A model generated the notes under the pieces. The model saw only the letters and a program-made list of their open reading frames with translations, was not told the origin of the DNA and did no database searches. The translations under genes and the position numbers were made by a program. A stretch of 64,000 bases of DNA from Scilla litardierei (Eukaryota > Streptophyta > Magnoliopsida > Asparagales > Asparagaceae): positions 571,507,281-571,571,280 of the forward strand of contig CM061142.1 in the NCBI GenBank assembly GCA_030789695.1, written 5' to 3'. This document shows positions 43,824 through 54,317 of the stretch, piece after piece. Numbering within the stretch: position 1 is the first letter of the stretch; each line of letters starts with the position of its first letter.

Positions 43824-45360
43824 TGTCATGCCCCATCTCCCAGAATACAGAAGACATGGGTGACGGACCGCGATACGGGGTACCAAGCGTGAATGTGCTG
43901 TCAGGAAAATTACACAGGCCACTGCAACAGCTAGAACAACACAGGCTAAGAGAACAACGTACTGCAGAGAAGTACATAAAAAATGTAATTGCTCCAACAC
44001 AACAGAATAAGTACAGCTAAGCGGCGGCAGACAGACAGTGGGAGCATCTAGAGTTACCCACAGAAGTATATACTAATCTCATCATCATGTCATCATCACA
44101 GAAACTGTACAACCCAGGAAAGTACAGTAGCATTCACCCAGGGGTACAACAGAGGGCAGTGTACAAAAGTAACTACAGCCCCTCTCACTCACCCTCGAGA
44201 CCCAAAACCCACGACAATCACTCACAGCCTAGCTACCCTGTGATCCAGACTGGGAAGTGCCGCCCTCCTGGCGACTCTGCTGAGGCTGAGGACCCATCGT
44301 CTCTGGACCTGTACCTGTAGAGTAAGGGGGACACGTCACAGCGTGCCCAGTAGGAAAACTCAACCACACCAAGGATCTATCTAAGGGTTTACAGTGTCCA
44401 CACTACAGTCGGTACAGCAGCAAGGAAAATAAACACTGAGAGAGACCATTAATTAGATTTATTTATTTAGGTATTCATTGTTGGAAACCTAGGCCTTGAG
44501 TACGGCATAAGGGACTGGGGACCTCACCCAGTAAGGTGGGTGGTAAGAACTAGGACTCCCCACCGCGCCAGCCCGTCAGGAGCCTAGGGTAACACCTCCA
44601 CCCACTCCCCGCCCCGGTAGCCCGACAGGAGTGCGAGTGTACCCAACACTGACCAACACAAACCAACACAGACCAACTCAGCCAGTCCCGTCCTTTATGC
44701 CAACCCAATGCTTTGGTTTCCCCCCCTCCCTAGAGTGCTCACCCACCTCAAAAGTGGAAGGAGACACCTGGGATTTAATTTACATAATTTTCGGTTTTAC
44801 AAGAATTAGTGGCATGCGAAACATAACTAACGCGTAGGCCAACCCACTCGCATTCACATTCCTTTTTCCATGCACTATTGAAACATAAATCAAATCTCGC
44901 ATTTCCAACATCTTTAGCCAAATGCAAATCATTTATGCGTAGTTCTTCCGCATGCCACTTTCCTTCATTCAACCATCATCATTTTTATAAATCTCCATAT
45001 TAAGGAATTTCAATAGCCACATGCAAGCAATAGCTAAACATTCACAATTTTCTTGAACATGCAAGCAAATGGGACTAAACATCTATTATTATCCAACATG
45101 CAAGCTTAAAGAGCAACATCCACATGTTAAGATATGAAGGCAAGTAATGTGAATGAAACCTCTAGTATTAGCACTAATATACAAAGACAAATTAGTATTA
45201 GCACTAATAGGTGTTACACATCCTTAGTGAATGAAATATACAAAGACAAATTAGTATTAGCACTAATACTAAGACAAATTAGTATTAGCACTAATATACA
45301 AATGAAATAGTGAATGAAATATACAAAGACAAATTAGTACTAGCACTAATAGGTGTTACA
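43824..45360 (-). mobile_element. Solo LTR, Ty3/gypsy-like (1537 bp), inserted in SIRE gag
   Basis: The segment starts TGTCATGCCCCATC, ends AGGTGTTACA and is flanked by CACCC at 43819-43823 and 45361-45365. Joining the flanks restores the gag text that is continuous at 51200-51230 in the host copy. No PBS, PPT or coding part is present, so it is an LTR left after recombination between the two LTRs of a full element. The end sequences TGTAACACC...GGGGCATGACA on the minus strand resemble Tekay/Del-type LTRs, so orientation is inferred as minus. The small frames inside are not genes. Confidence 0.85.
45160..45360. repeat. Tandem repeats within the solo LTR
   Basis: The phrase AAAGACAAATTAGTATTAGCAC with TAATATAC or TAATAGGTGTTACA endings recurs about five times just inside the end of the LTR. 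TTAGTATTAGCACTAATA contains an inverted pair (TTAGT...ACTAA). Confidence 0.8.
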
Positions 45361-47169
45361 CACCCTTAGTGGGTTTCTTGCCAAAAGGAAGTGACGGTGA
45401 AGTAGTGGCTTCTTGGTAGGTTTTCTACCTATAGTGTCTTTGACACCACTTATGGATGCACCGGAGGATGGCCTCACAAAGTCTATAGTGACACCACTAT
45501 AGGAGGTGTGAGCATTGGATGCATTTGCTTCCACAAGACCAAGACTAACACGATGTGTGGCTGGAAATTGGTTTTCTAGCAAATCGTCCAATTGTCCTTT
45601 CCACTTATTAAATCTCACAATACGGGAGGACATGAGCTCATATTTCTCCTTAAGAGAAGAAATGTTGGTATCCAATGTGGACACCCGTGCTTTGAGCTCG
45701 TGCACTTGGGTTTTAAGAGAATCATTCTCTAAACCCAATTGTGTGTGACGTGAAACTAGATCACTATTATCCTTAGGATGTGTTTGATCTAGTTGAGATT
45801 TAAGGGTATTCACCTCATTTCTCAAAGTGACATTTTAAGAAGCTAAATTCACTTTCTCAAGTGTTAATGTATCAACAATGGTGTCATTGTTGATAATGCA
45901 TGGAATGGATGTATTGCTAATATTCAATTTCTTTAAATTATAATATCTAAGCACTGAAGATTGATACTTAGCAAATAATTCTTCATTAGCAATACACAAT
46001 TCATCCATAGTTACCTCGGGTTCATCCATGTCGGAATCACTTTCATCGAAGAGTGAATCTTCCCGGGCCATGAAATACATGTGGGCACTTTCACCCTTCT
46101 CATCATCGGATTCGCTTGATGAGTCTCCACTTGGGTCATCGAATGTACCGACTAGTCCTTTCTTCTTGTCTTTCTTATTCTTGTCAGACTTGTGGTACTT
46201 CGGTGCCTTCCACTTCTCTTTGTTTCGTAGCATTGGGCAATCCTTCTAGATGTGCCCTGGCTTATTACACTTAAAGCAAAGAGAGGAAGTGTTATTAGTA
46301 GAATCAAATCTATTCTTAGAGGGAAATTTACCATTGCGAAAGAAGCATTGGAACTTCTTCGCCATTTGAGCCATTTCCTCCAAGTCCATCTCATTTTCTG
46401 ATTCTTCACTATCGGAGTATGAGGAATTGGCTTTGAATGACAAAGCTTTCTTCTTGGCCTCAGAAGGGTTCATCATAGCTCGAATCTTCAATCGGTTCTC
46501 CCGTCTTACTTCGTAAGACATGAGAGTGCCGATAAGATTCACAACTGTGTAAGTCTTCAAGTCGTTGACCTCCTCGATGGCGATAGCTCTTCTTTTCCAC
46601 TTGGAGGTCATTCCCATTATGATCTTCCTTACCTTATCTTGTTGGAAATAGACTTGTCTGAGAGCTTCCAGTTCATTAGTGATATCGGTAAAACGTCCGT
46701 ACATCGATGCTATACTTTCATTTTCTTGCATATGAAACATATCGAAATTTTGCACGGCAACATAGAATTTAGAAAGTTTTACCTTGTTCGTTCCCTCATG
46801 GGTAACGAAGAGATTGTTCCAAATTTGATATGCACTCTTACATGTGCATATCTTGTTAAACTCATCTGGGTCCAACGCATAATGAAGAGCATTCATTGCC
46901 TTTGTGTTGTTGACTTCGACGGATTTCTCGGAAGCCGTCCATTTTTCGAAATTCTCTTCGGTGGGCTCGATGTATTCCTTGTGGAGGGTTCTCCAAAGGG
47001 AATCACTCCTTAGGAACGTCTCCATCCAGCATTTCCAATAGCCGAAGTTCGTGCCATTGAAACGCGGAGGACGCACCGTTGATTGTCCTTCGAAAACAGT
47101 GGATGCTCCATCACGATCATGATTATTATACAAAGACGGTGGAGGAACGTTGTTGTTGTTGGATGCCAT
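45361..47169 (-). pseudogene. SIRE gag (nucleocapsid/capsid), two nonsense codons
   Basis: Gag forms the retrotransposon particle. The start chosen is the ATG at 47169 (MASNNNNVPPPSLYNN), 14 codons after the PBS. A UBN2-type gag domain follows (RPPRFNGTNFGYWKCWMETF; HALDPDEFNKI; YGRFTDITNELEAL). The zinc knuckle CFKCNKPGHI-stop-KDC is broken by TAG at 46246-46248 in place of one residue. In the same frame the protein continues with an acidic stretch (DPSGDSSSESDDEKGES), a second stop (TAA, 45835-45837) and a coiled-coil-like region (LGLENDSLKTQVHELKARVS). A frameshift near 45410 precedes the solo LTR insertion. A nonsense-free version would be about 600 residues before the linker. Confidence 0.92.
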
Positions 47170-47182
47170 AGCTATAAACCAT

Positions 47183-47195
47183 AGCTCTGGTACCA
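47183..47195 (-). promoter_or_regulatory. Primer-binding site of the inserted SIRE-like element
   Basis: The minus strand reads ATTGGTACCAGAGC right after the LTR. TGGTACCAGAGC differs in one base from TGGTATCAGAGC, the complement of the 3' end of plant initiator tRNA-Met. Confidence 0.88.
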
Positions 47196-47885
47196 ATTGT
47201 AAGGTCCCTGGCTATGAGGAAAACACTAGAAGGGGGTTGAATAGTGTTTATGTAATTTAAACAGATAGTTACACCAAATTAAATTCCCAACCAACAAATA
47301 GTGCGGAATAAGTGTAAACCCAAAATGAAACAAATGCAAACTCAAGGATGTTTCAAAGGTTCGGATTACCCAAGTCACTTCCCGACTTGTTTCCGGTAAT
47401 GCTACGTCCCTTCCACCCGACAAACAACCGGATACTCAAGTTAGAACCCTAACTTAAATTTTCCTTAAAAACCCACTTGTAGCAACCCCACAAGTGAAAT
47501 CAAAATACACTCGATGTCCTTGACTCCCACAACTTCGGAGCAAGCAAACCACCCTCACAATCCGAGAGTAAATCAAATAACGAAAGTTATGCAATATGAA
47601 ATTAAGCAACACTTACAATCACCTATGCCTTGAAGTAGAACTTGAAGGAGAAGTTTGTTGTGTGTTGAAAGACTCTATTGGAAGAGAGGAAAGCCCTTTC
47701 TCTTGATTGCACCAAATGCCTAGAATATTTCTCTTTGGTTTTAGGTTGGAGAGCAAGAGATGTAAGATAGGAATTCTAGGGCTTTTGAATTTTGAGAGCT
47801 TTGATCTTTAACAAAAATGAAAGCTTGAATGTTTGAGCTAGAGATGATCAAAGAGTCTAGCCTCTCAATGGAACAGTAGAGACTT

Positions 47886-47893
47886 CTTTTATA
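47886..47893 (-). promoter_or_regulatory. TATA box of the SIRE 5' LTR
   Basis: TATAAAAG on the minus strand, 80 bp downstream of the nearest palindromic motif, and conserved in the other LTR (1492-1499). Transcription would start about 30 bp further along the minus strand and run into gag. Confidence 0.65.
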
Positions 47894-47969
47894 GGTTTCT
47901 CAAACCCTTCAAACTGAATCACCAAAAACCCCTTTGAAATCCGTGAGGAAAAACTCAAAGGATAGAATC

Positions 47970-48625
47970 TATGCCCGCGATAGTCAACTGTTGAAGAACT
48001 CACAGTCGACTGCTGCACAGTGACAGAGGGTGGGTGAGAATTCATAACAGTAACTTACCACGTGGACAGTCGACTGATGAGGCATAGACAGTCGACTGTT
48101 AAACTAACAGGCGACTGTAAATCCTACACCATGCGACCGGCCGTAAGCTGGGTAAGTTGAGGAAATCTGAGAAAAGTCTAGGAATACAAGACAGACGACT
48201 GATGAAGAGAAGACAATTGACTATTAAACTAGACACGCGACTGTAATTTCTTCTACAGAGTCAAGACCCTGACATTTTCCAGAGAGTTGAGTCATCAAAA
48301 AGGCTCAAAGACAGACGACTGTTGAAGCATTGACAGTCGAATGTTCCATTAGACAGTCGATTGTAAATCCAACAATAGTCTACTGGCCAGATCAAACCGA
48401 TGAATAGAATTGGGCTGAGGATAGATAGGTGACTGACTAACAAGACACAGTCGACTGTCACTTGGACAGGCGCCTGTGAAATCTACATAAGTCGCATGTG
48501 TGAGTTAAAGCTAAGAAGCCCAAAACTAGACTGAAAAAGTTTGTGAATAACAGGCGACTGTAGAACAAAACACAGTCGACTGTTTTGAGATAGTCGACTA
48601 TAAATCGTTCAGCAGTCGACTGTTA
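47970..48625. repeat. Array of palindromic ACAGTCGACTGT-like motifs in U3 (5' LTR)
   Basis: About twenty copies, matching the array at 1575-2240 motif by motif but with different substitutions in single copies. Perfect CAGTCGACTG occurs for example near 48002, 48068, 48089, 48459, 48574 and 48613. Confidence 0.75.
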
Positions 48626-49015
48626 AAAACATGACATGCACAATCTAGATAGAAATAATTGGAGTCTAAGGAAAGTTGATCTAATGATATCCTAAGACTG
48701 AAATAAAGATATGTGTGTGCTCCAACAAAGTTCTACTTCTAAGCTACATACTAGAAGAAAAATAGGAAAATTACATTTGAAGAAATCTCTCTTCTATCCA
48801 ACGCATGAGCTTGAAGTCTTCTAGGAGCGCTCAATCACCATCTACGATCATCCAATCCACTTTCTTTGCTTTCAATGATCTTTGAGTGTCATCCATTGCA
48901 AATAGATCTTCATGATAAGCTTAGGCAATGGATTAACTGCAAATAGGGGATTAGTCACAAGTATTTATGTTTGCTCATCATTAACACCAAGTAGGAAGAA
49001 GTCCAATACTCAACA

Positions 49016-50030
49016 CTCTTTTTCCATTGCAATTATCCAAGAGCTATCTTCACACGCTTCTTGGATGTTCTTTGGCTCAAGGGTAGAGACAAATGCACAA
49101 TGAGAGAATTCATCAATTCTTGAACTTGTTCGTTCACCCACACCAATATCTCCAATTATTTGGTCATGGGGGTGATTACCAACGGTCGGATAATCTTTGG
49201 AAATATCTAGATCGCTTGGAACATCCTCAACAATTTCATTAGTATTGTTAGTTTCAATAATAAAATCATTAATTTTAACATTACTAACGGAATCACATAA
49301 AACATCTACACTATCATCAACAACATGAGGAATACCAAAATATTCATAAAATGATACGTGTAGTGATTCCTCGATCGTTGAAGTGGTTTTGTTGTATATC
49401 CGGTAGGCTTTGCTACGTGTGGAATATCCAACAATTTCTTCATCAGATCTTAGCTCAAATTTATCTAAGTTACTAAAGGTGTTCTTTATAAAATATTTTA
49501 AACCAAAAACTCGAAAATATTTAACTTGCGGCTTTTTATCATAAAATAATTCAAAACAAGTTTTGTTCGTTTGGGGCCTCACTATGATCCTGTTAAGCAC
49601 ATAACATGCCGTGTGCACCGCCTCCACCCAAAATTGTAGTCCAAGATGACTATCATGGAGCATGGTGCAAGCACACTCAATTAGGGTCCTATTCTTTCTC
49701 TCAACAACACCATTTTGTGGTGGTGCATGAGGAAAAGAAAAGTTGTGAGTAATCCCGTTGTCATCACAAAACTTAGTGAAAAATTCATTCTCAAATTCTT
49801 CTACATGATCACTGCGAATAGTGATAATGGTGGATCCTAAGAAATTTTGAATTTTCTTTGCAAATATAGTAAACTCTTCAAAAGCTTCATTTTTATTGGT
49901 TAAAAATGAAACCCAAGTAAATCTAGAGAAGTCATCTACGACAACTAATCCATAATGAGTATTACCTAAAGAAGCGGTTCTAGTTGGCCCAAATAAATCT
50001 AAATGAAGTAATTCTAGGGGCCTCTTAGAA
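49016..50030 (-). pseudogene. Host SIRE copy: integrase, broken
   Basis: The frame 49010-49663 encodes the integrase C-terminal part (LHDSHLGLQFWVEAVHTACY, VFGLKYFIKN, SFYEYFGIPH). The catalytic core is at about 49690-50030 in shifted frames (RSDHVEEFENEFFTKF, THNFSFPHAPPQNGVVERKN). In the core SDHGGEFEN has become SDHVEEFEN. Frame changes near 49665 and 50030 separate the pieces. Confidence 0.88.
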
Positions 50031-50640
50031 GTTATGACATCTTCTGAAAAACGATTTACTTAGTTTACCTCTTTGGCATGAATCACAAAAGTTTTTCTTA
50101 CTAAAAACTATTTTCAGAAAACCTTTAACAAGATCATGTTTAGCTAACTTATATAAGTGCTTAAAATGAACATGACCAAAACAGCGATGCCATAATAGTT
50201 GCTCATTTGTATTAGCAACTAAGCAATATTCTATGATTTTAGGCAAGCTCAAATAATAAATATATTTACGCCTTATACCGGTAAATAAAACATGTGAATC
50301 AATATCTACAATTTTACACATACCCTCTCCAAAGGTAACCTTATAACCCTTGTCACAAAGTTGACTAATGGAGATAAGGTTATGACATAAACCACTAACT
50401 AAATAAACATTTGTAATAAGTAGTTTTGAAGGATTACCGACTTTGCCCACTCCGATGATGGTTCCCTTTTGATTACCTCCAAAAGTGATCGTTGCACCAT
50501 CCTTGATGCTAATCACTTCTGAGAGCAATGTGGGATCTCCCGTCATGTGTTTGGAGCATCCGTTATCGAGTATCCATCCTTTCCTTTTAGAGCCAATATG
50601 ACTTGTATTGCTCTTTTTCTTGTTCTTGGGTACCTATATA
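50031..50640 (-). pseudogene. Host SIRE copy: protease and GAG-pre-integrase, protease active site changed
   Basis: The protease motif reads WILDNGCSKHMTGD at about 50545-50580: the catalytic DSG is DNG, which should abolish activity. The pre-integrase zinc finger follows (LLWHRCFGHVHFKHLYKLAK, CDSCQRGKLS). The frame ends in a shift near 50045. Confidence 0.88.
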
Positions 50641-51342
50641 ATATACCATAAGCTCATGGTACCCAAGCTTTGTTGGGTCCAAGTGGATTAGCCATTTGGA
50701 AGCCAAGTCCAAGTGGACTTTCGCTTCCCAACATAATACCACTATTTATCACATCGCTAAAATAGGAATTAACATAAGCATTCCTATCATTTATGCTAGT
50801 GTTCTTAGGACCCCAAATTGTGTATGTTTTGGGTGTCCTTTTCCTAGTTGCATGCACATTTGGTTGAGTTCAATTTGGTGTGTGCTTCCTGGGATCATGA
50901 GATCTAGCATATGAAGATGGAGGTGGATAAGCATGAGACAAATATGGGTTATATGAAAATTTAGGAGCATGCATGTTATATGCAACATATGTAGCAAGCA
51001 TAAGATGAGGTGGATGTGCATAAATGGGAGGATGATGTGCATGAACATATGAATGTGTAGGAGCACGTGCAAGAGTATTTCTCATGTGTGGGTTTGCATT
51101 GTGTCTGTGGGTGTGGAGTGTCATACTGTTCACATGTGAAGTAGGAGATTTCCTACGTGTATGAGTGTTGGTGTACATATATGCATGACCTTTCTTTTGG
51201 TTTCCACCCTTGGTGGATTTCTTGCCAAAAGAAAGAGATTGTGAAGTGGTGGCCTTCTTGGTAGGTTTACTACTAATAGTGCTTTTGACATCACTAGTGG
51301 ATGCACTGGAGGATGGCCTCACAAAATCTAGAGTTACACCAC
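50641..51342 (-). pseudogene. Host SIRE copy: His/Tyr-rich gag-pol linker
   Basis: The minus-strand frames 50870-51322 and 50654-50857 encode the same low-complexity linker as 43201-43823 (THSYVHAHHPPIYAHPPHLM, YNMHAPKFSYNPYLSHAYPP; then TYTIWGPKNTSINDRN). The upstream part contains KPTKKATTSQSLSFGKKSTK. A frame change near 50860 splits it. It ends at the gypsy LTR insertion. Confidence 0.75.
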
Positions 51343-51700
51343 TGTCACACCCCGCTTCCCAAAACTACGGAGGCGAAGCGTGACTAAGACCCGCTTGGGC
51401 CGGAGCTGTGAAGCTCGGACCCAATAAGCGTCTGTAGGGGTATCATTTTAAAATTTTCAGGTTCTTGCATTTATAAAATCCGGAACAACAGAAAGTACAA
51501 AAAGAAAGTTGCATTCATTAATAAAAAGAGATAATATCCAGCGAGTATAAAAGTCTAAAGGAGAAGCCTAAGCATGGCAACAAACTACCGAAAGAGAGCA
51601 AACTAAAAATAGCAATCTCTTAAAGGCAGCGACGGAGAAGACCTCTAGGTCTGGTCCTCGTCCACGCACGTACTCTGGGTCGACGTCCTCGGGCTCCACG

Positions 51701-52249
51701 TGTTGGATATGGACGACATGAATACACCCATGAGGGGATGTATGAGGGTATACGGACCTAAGATGTCGCGTGCACGAAAGAGTGCACGAAGGGAACCTTT
51801 TCTCGTGTGAAAAGGACCACTCGATAAGTGGAAAAAGCCACTCGATAAGTGGAAAAAGTAACTTTATAAGTGCATAAAGGCACTTGATAAGTGAATGAAG
51901 AAGAGGATAAATGAATGTGCTTATATAGGCTAATAAGCTTATAATTGGTTATTTCCTACAATAACCACCCCTAAAGCCTATAAATAGGACCCAAGGGTAA
52001 GGCATTCAATCCACACTTTTCATGCCATAAGTTTGCATAAGGCATCTTATGTTCTTATTCTCCCTTCCATTAAAATCCACTTCTAAATAGAGATTTAGGC
52101 GGTGAAACTCTGCTTCGATCCTCTGTGACGAAGTATCGACCGTTGTGGCGAATCCGAGGGCAAAGTTCAGAGATTACGGTGCTGCGTACGCAAACGTAAG
52201 TCTCTACTTTATTTCGATCCTAACGTCGCTGTTTTGTAAGGATCCTACA
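51701..52249 (+). repeat. 5' LTR of the copia element (549 bp)
   Basis: Starts TGTTGGATATGG and ends GGATCCTACA. It contains short repeats CACTCGATAAGTGGAAAAAG and relatives (51830-51910) and a TATAAATA box at 51979-51986. Confidence 0.95.
51979..51986 (+). promoter_or_regulatory. TATA box of the copia LTR
   Basis: TATAAATA in the context AAAGCCTATAAATAGGACC; it is conserved at 59357-59364 in the other LTR. Confidence 0.7.
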
Positions 52250-52250
52250 T

Positions 52251-52263
52251 TGGTATCAGAGCC
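52251..52263 (+). promoter_or_regulatory. Primer-binding site of the copia element
   Basis: TGGTATCAGAGCC, the perfect complement of the 3' end of plant initiator tRNA-Met, one base after the LTR. Confidence 0.95.
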
Positions 52264-52780
52264 ATACGGGTTCGCCCCGGTCAAACCGCCGCCCCGTCGA
52301 ACCGATGAACGAGGCGTTGTCTTTTTCATGAATGGGTATCCTACCATTATGGATATGGTAGGAACGCTTCGTGACGGAGAGAACGCATCGGTTGTTCTTT
52401 TCACGTTAGGGTCTTCTGTCATTACGGATATGGCAGAAACTCTCCGTGACGGGAAGAACCGACCGTTCATATCGTCAAGCTCGCACTCTTCATGGATGCT
52501 GAGTCTCCATTCATAGGGAATGTGAACTCTCTTCATGTGGAGTGTGTAGTTTACGAACTTTAAAGTATGTTATTTTTTCATTTTGGCACACGGCCATTAG
52601 AGAATAACTACTTTCTCGACGAACGGGTGCTTCATCGAGGAAGAAGATGGTAGTTATTTCCAACGGGGAAGATGACTTTTGGTCCTTGATCACCATGGCC
52701 AAATGGGCTATGAAGGCAATGCACCCCCCCACCCCATGAGGAGGGGTTTGGCTACGGCCAATAACCACCACGGCCACCCC
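52264..52780 (+). other. Copia leader, first part, with an imperfect duplication
   Basis: Two segments of about 70-80 bp (near 52329-52400 and 52410-52475) share ATTATGGATATGG(T/C)AG and CG(C)TTCGTGACGG-type text. The frame across them gives a repetitive peptide (MDMVGTLRDG / TDMAETLRDG) with no known domain. It lies upstream of gag and is more likely leader than gene. Confidence 0.5.
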
Positions 52781-53425
52781 TCCGGCGGGGTGTGCGGCAA
52801 TCCCATACAAGGGGGTGGCCGGCCATGGCCATATGGGCCATGGCCGGCCATGGCCAAAGGACCATGGCCCGGCCATGGACATGGCCGGGGCCATGGCCGG
52901 CCCCGGCCGGCCCCGGCCAGGGCCAGGGGGCCCCGGCCAGGGCCAGGGGGCCCTGGCCGTGGCCAAGGCCAGGCCTGGCCGAGGCCAGGCTAGGGCCAAG
53001 GGGCCCTGGCCGGCCTCGGCCAAGGCCAGGCCTGGCCGAGGCCAGGCCAGGGCCAAGGGGCCCTGGCCGGCCTCGGCCAAGGCCAGGCCAGGGCCAAGGG
53101 GCCAGGGGCCAAGGGGCCAGGGGCCAAGGCCAGGGGCCGGCCTCGGCCAAGGCCAGGGGTCGGCCTCGGCCAAGGCCAGGGGCCGGCCTGGCCGGCCCTG
53201 GCAGAGGCCAGGGCCGGCGCCCTGGCCCCTGCCAGGGCCGGCGCCCTGGCCCCTGCCAGGGCCGGCGCCCTGGCCCCTGCCAGGGCCGGCGCCCTGGCCG
53301 GCCCTGGCCGGCCTCGGCCAAGGTAGAGGCCCTGGCCGAGGGGCCAGGGCCCCTGGCCGGCCAGGGCAGAGGCCCTGGCCGGGGGTGCCTGGATCCTTGG
53401 CCGAGCAGGGCAGAGGCCCTGGTAG
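52781..53425. repeat. GC-rich GGCC-repeat block in the copia leader
   Basis: About 640 bp are built from GGCCAGGGCCAAGGGGCC, GGCCTCGGCCAAGGCCAG and CAGGGCCGGCGCCCTGGCCC units. GGCC is self-complementary, so the block can fold into many hairpins, and runs of GGGG raise the chance of G-quadruplexes. All six frames are nearly open through it (for example 52511-53503 minus and 52815-53522 plus) because of composition. It occupies the same position, between PBS and gag, as the GC block of the short-LTR element at 18470-20035. Confidence 0.85.
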
Positions 53426-54317
53426 ACTAATCGAGGACTTTTGGTCGGCATTGGTCTGGTCGACCAATCGGGGATTTTTGGTCGCATTGGTCGGACTCGG
53501 CAAGAGGCCTTGGTCGATGTAACACGAACATGCCGACTAGGCCATACGGGGCCAACGATAGTCGTCTGCGGCAAAATTCTCCTATACGGGGGGAAACGCC
53601 TGGATCCATACGGGAGCCGGCGACGATGGCTTGCAGAAAAATCCCCAAAGGGGGATCCGGCCTAGGTACAAGTACGACTTATCCCGGCAAATGGCCAGGG
53701 ATTATCGTACATTTCACTAGTATCATAAGGGTACTAAGTTGGAATATCGCTTTTTCCCCAAGGGGGATCCGGCTTTGGCCAAGTTGCGATGGCAACTCTC
53801 ACTTCAGAAGGAAGATGAATTCGGCCTTGGCATGGCCTTGACACGACCCCGACAATGGCCGAGGAATTGTCGAAATATGTCGGCTATGACACCCTATAAT
53901 GGGGTATAGGCCTTGCAAAATACGTTTGCAAAATGAATTTGAAAAATACGTTTTCAAAATACTGCAAAATACGTTTGCAAAATATTTTTGAAAAATACGT
54001 TTTCAAAAACGCTTTTCCGCTGCGAAGTACTATAAGAGTACTTTTATTTGATAAAGTGATGGGGAAATATTGAAAGTTACTCTAGATGGTGATTGGAAAC
54101 ATAGTGACCTTTCTGATTCTAGAGTAACATCTTCAATATTTTTCGAAAGTAACTTATCAAATTATAAATATCATTCCAAGTGGGAGTTGAAATTAGAACT
54201 ATCCAAATGGGATATTCTATTATCATTTCAAATGGGAATTATATTTTAAGAAATTTCAATGCAATGTTTTTGATCAAACCTTCGGTTTTGTGTCTTTTGC
54301 AGCATTTTAAAAGTAAA
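53426..54317 (+). other. Copia leader, last part
   Basis: Non-coding. It contains repeated GGGGATCCGGC and CCAAGGGGGATCC phrases, the words TTGGTCG(G/A) several times near 53445-53515, and a short tandem of CAAAATACGTTT units at 53915-54010. It ends at the gag ATG. Confidence 0.55.

Larger units (their letters stand above)
802..49015 (-). mobile_element. SIRE-like Ty1/copia retrotransposon, nested in a sister copy and carrying later insertions
   Basis: This minus-strand LTR element has LTRs at 802-2623 and 47198-49015, a PBS next to the right LTR, a PPT next to the left LTR and a CTCTT duplication on both sides. Order along the minus strand: 5' LTR, PBS, gag with CCHC knuckle, His/Tyr-rich linker, DSG protease, integrase, RT, RNase H, a non-coding zone with palindromic motifs, ORF3, microsatellite, PPT, 3' LTR. 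Without its insertions (Helitron 1, Helitron 2, LINE, solo LTR) it would be about 12.4 kb, a normal size for the SIRE/Maximus lineage with its long LTRs and extra ORF. SIRE assignment rests on this layout, on gag and RT similarity recognised by eye, and on the AAAAAGGGGGAGA-type PPT. It is coding-defective. Confidence 0.9.
47198..49015 (-). repeat. 5' LTR of the inserted SIRE-like element (1818 bp)
   Basis: On the plus strand it starts TGTAAGGTCCCTGG and ends CAATACTCAACA, followed by the duplication CTCTT. It matches 802-2623 throughout. The palindromic motif array lies at about 47970-48620, and the TATA box is the complement of 47886-47893. Substitutions between the two LTRs are spread evenly, so the insertion is not brand new. 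Confidence 0.92.
49016..51342 (-). mobile_element. Host SIRE-like copia copy, right part (gag linker to integrase)
   Basis: This is the continuation of the element whose RT lies at 1-801. It begins with the TSD CTCTT and the TTTCCATTGCAATTATCC text that matches 41620-41650 of the inserted copy. It ends at 51342 where a gypsy LTR is inserted in gag. The rest of its gag and its 5' LTR are outside the window. Confidence 0.9.

Noticed and set aside
47170..47196. Upstream extension of SIRE gag into the PBS
   Set aside because: The extra codons come from the PBS itself (LVPELWF) and the start would be TTG; the ATG at 47169 fits better.
802..49015. A single giant 48-kb retrotransposon
   Set aside because: The interior contains separately bounded elements with their own ends (Helitrons, LINE, solo LTR, short-LTR element). 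Subtracting them leaves a normal-sized SIRE-like element.
52511..53574. Long ORFs on both strands in the GGCC-rich copia leader
   Set aside because: Open in several frames on both strands at once; low-complexity products; position between PBS and gag. This is a composition artefact.
54180..54317. Upstream extension of the copia gag frame (46 codons before the chosen ATG)
   Set aside because: The extra residues are hydrophobic and leader-like; the conserved gag start pattern begins at MSSASKNIVAEL.
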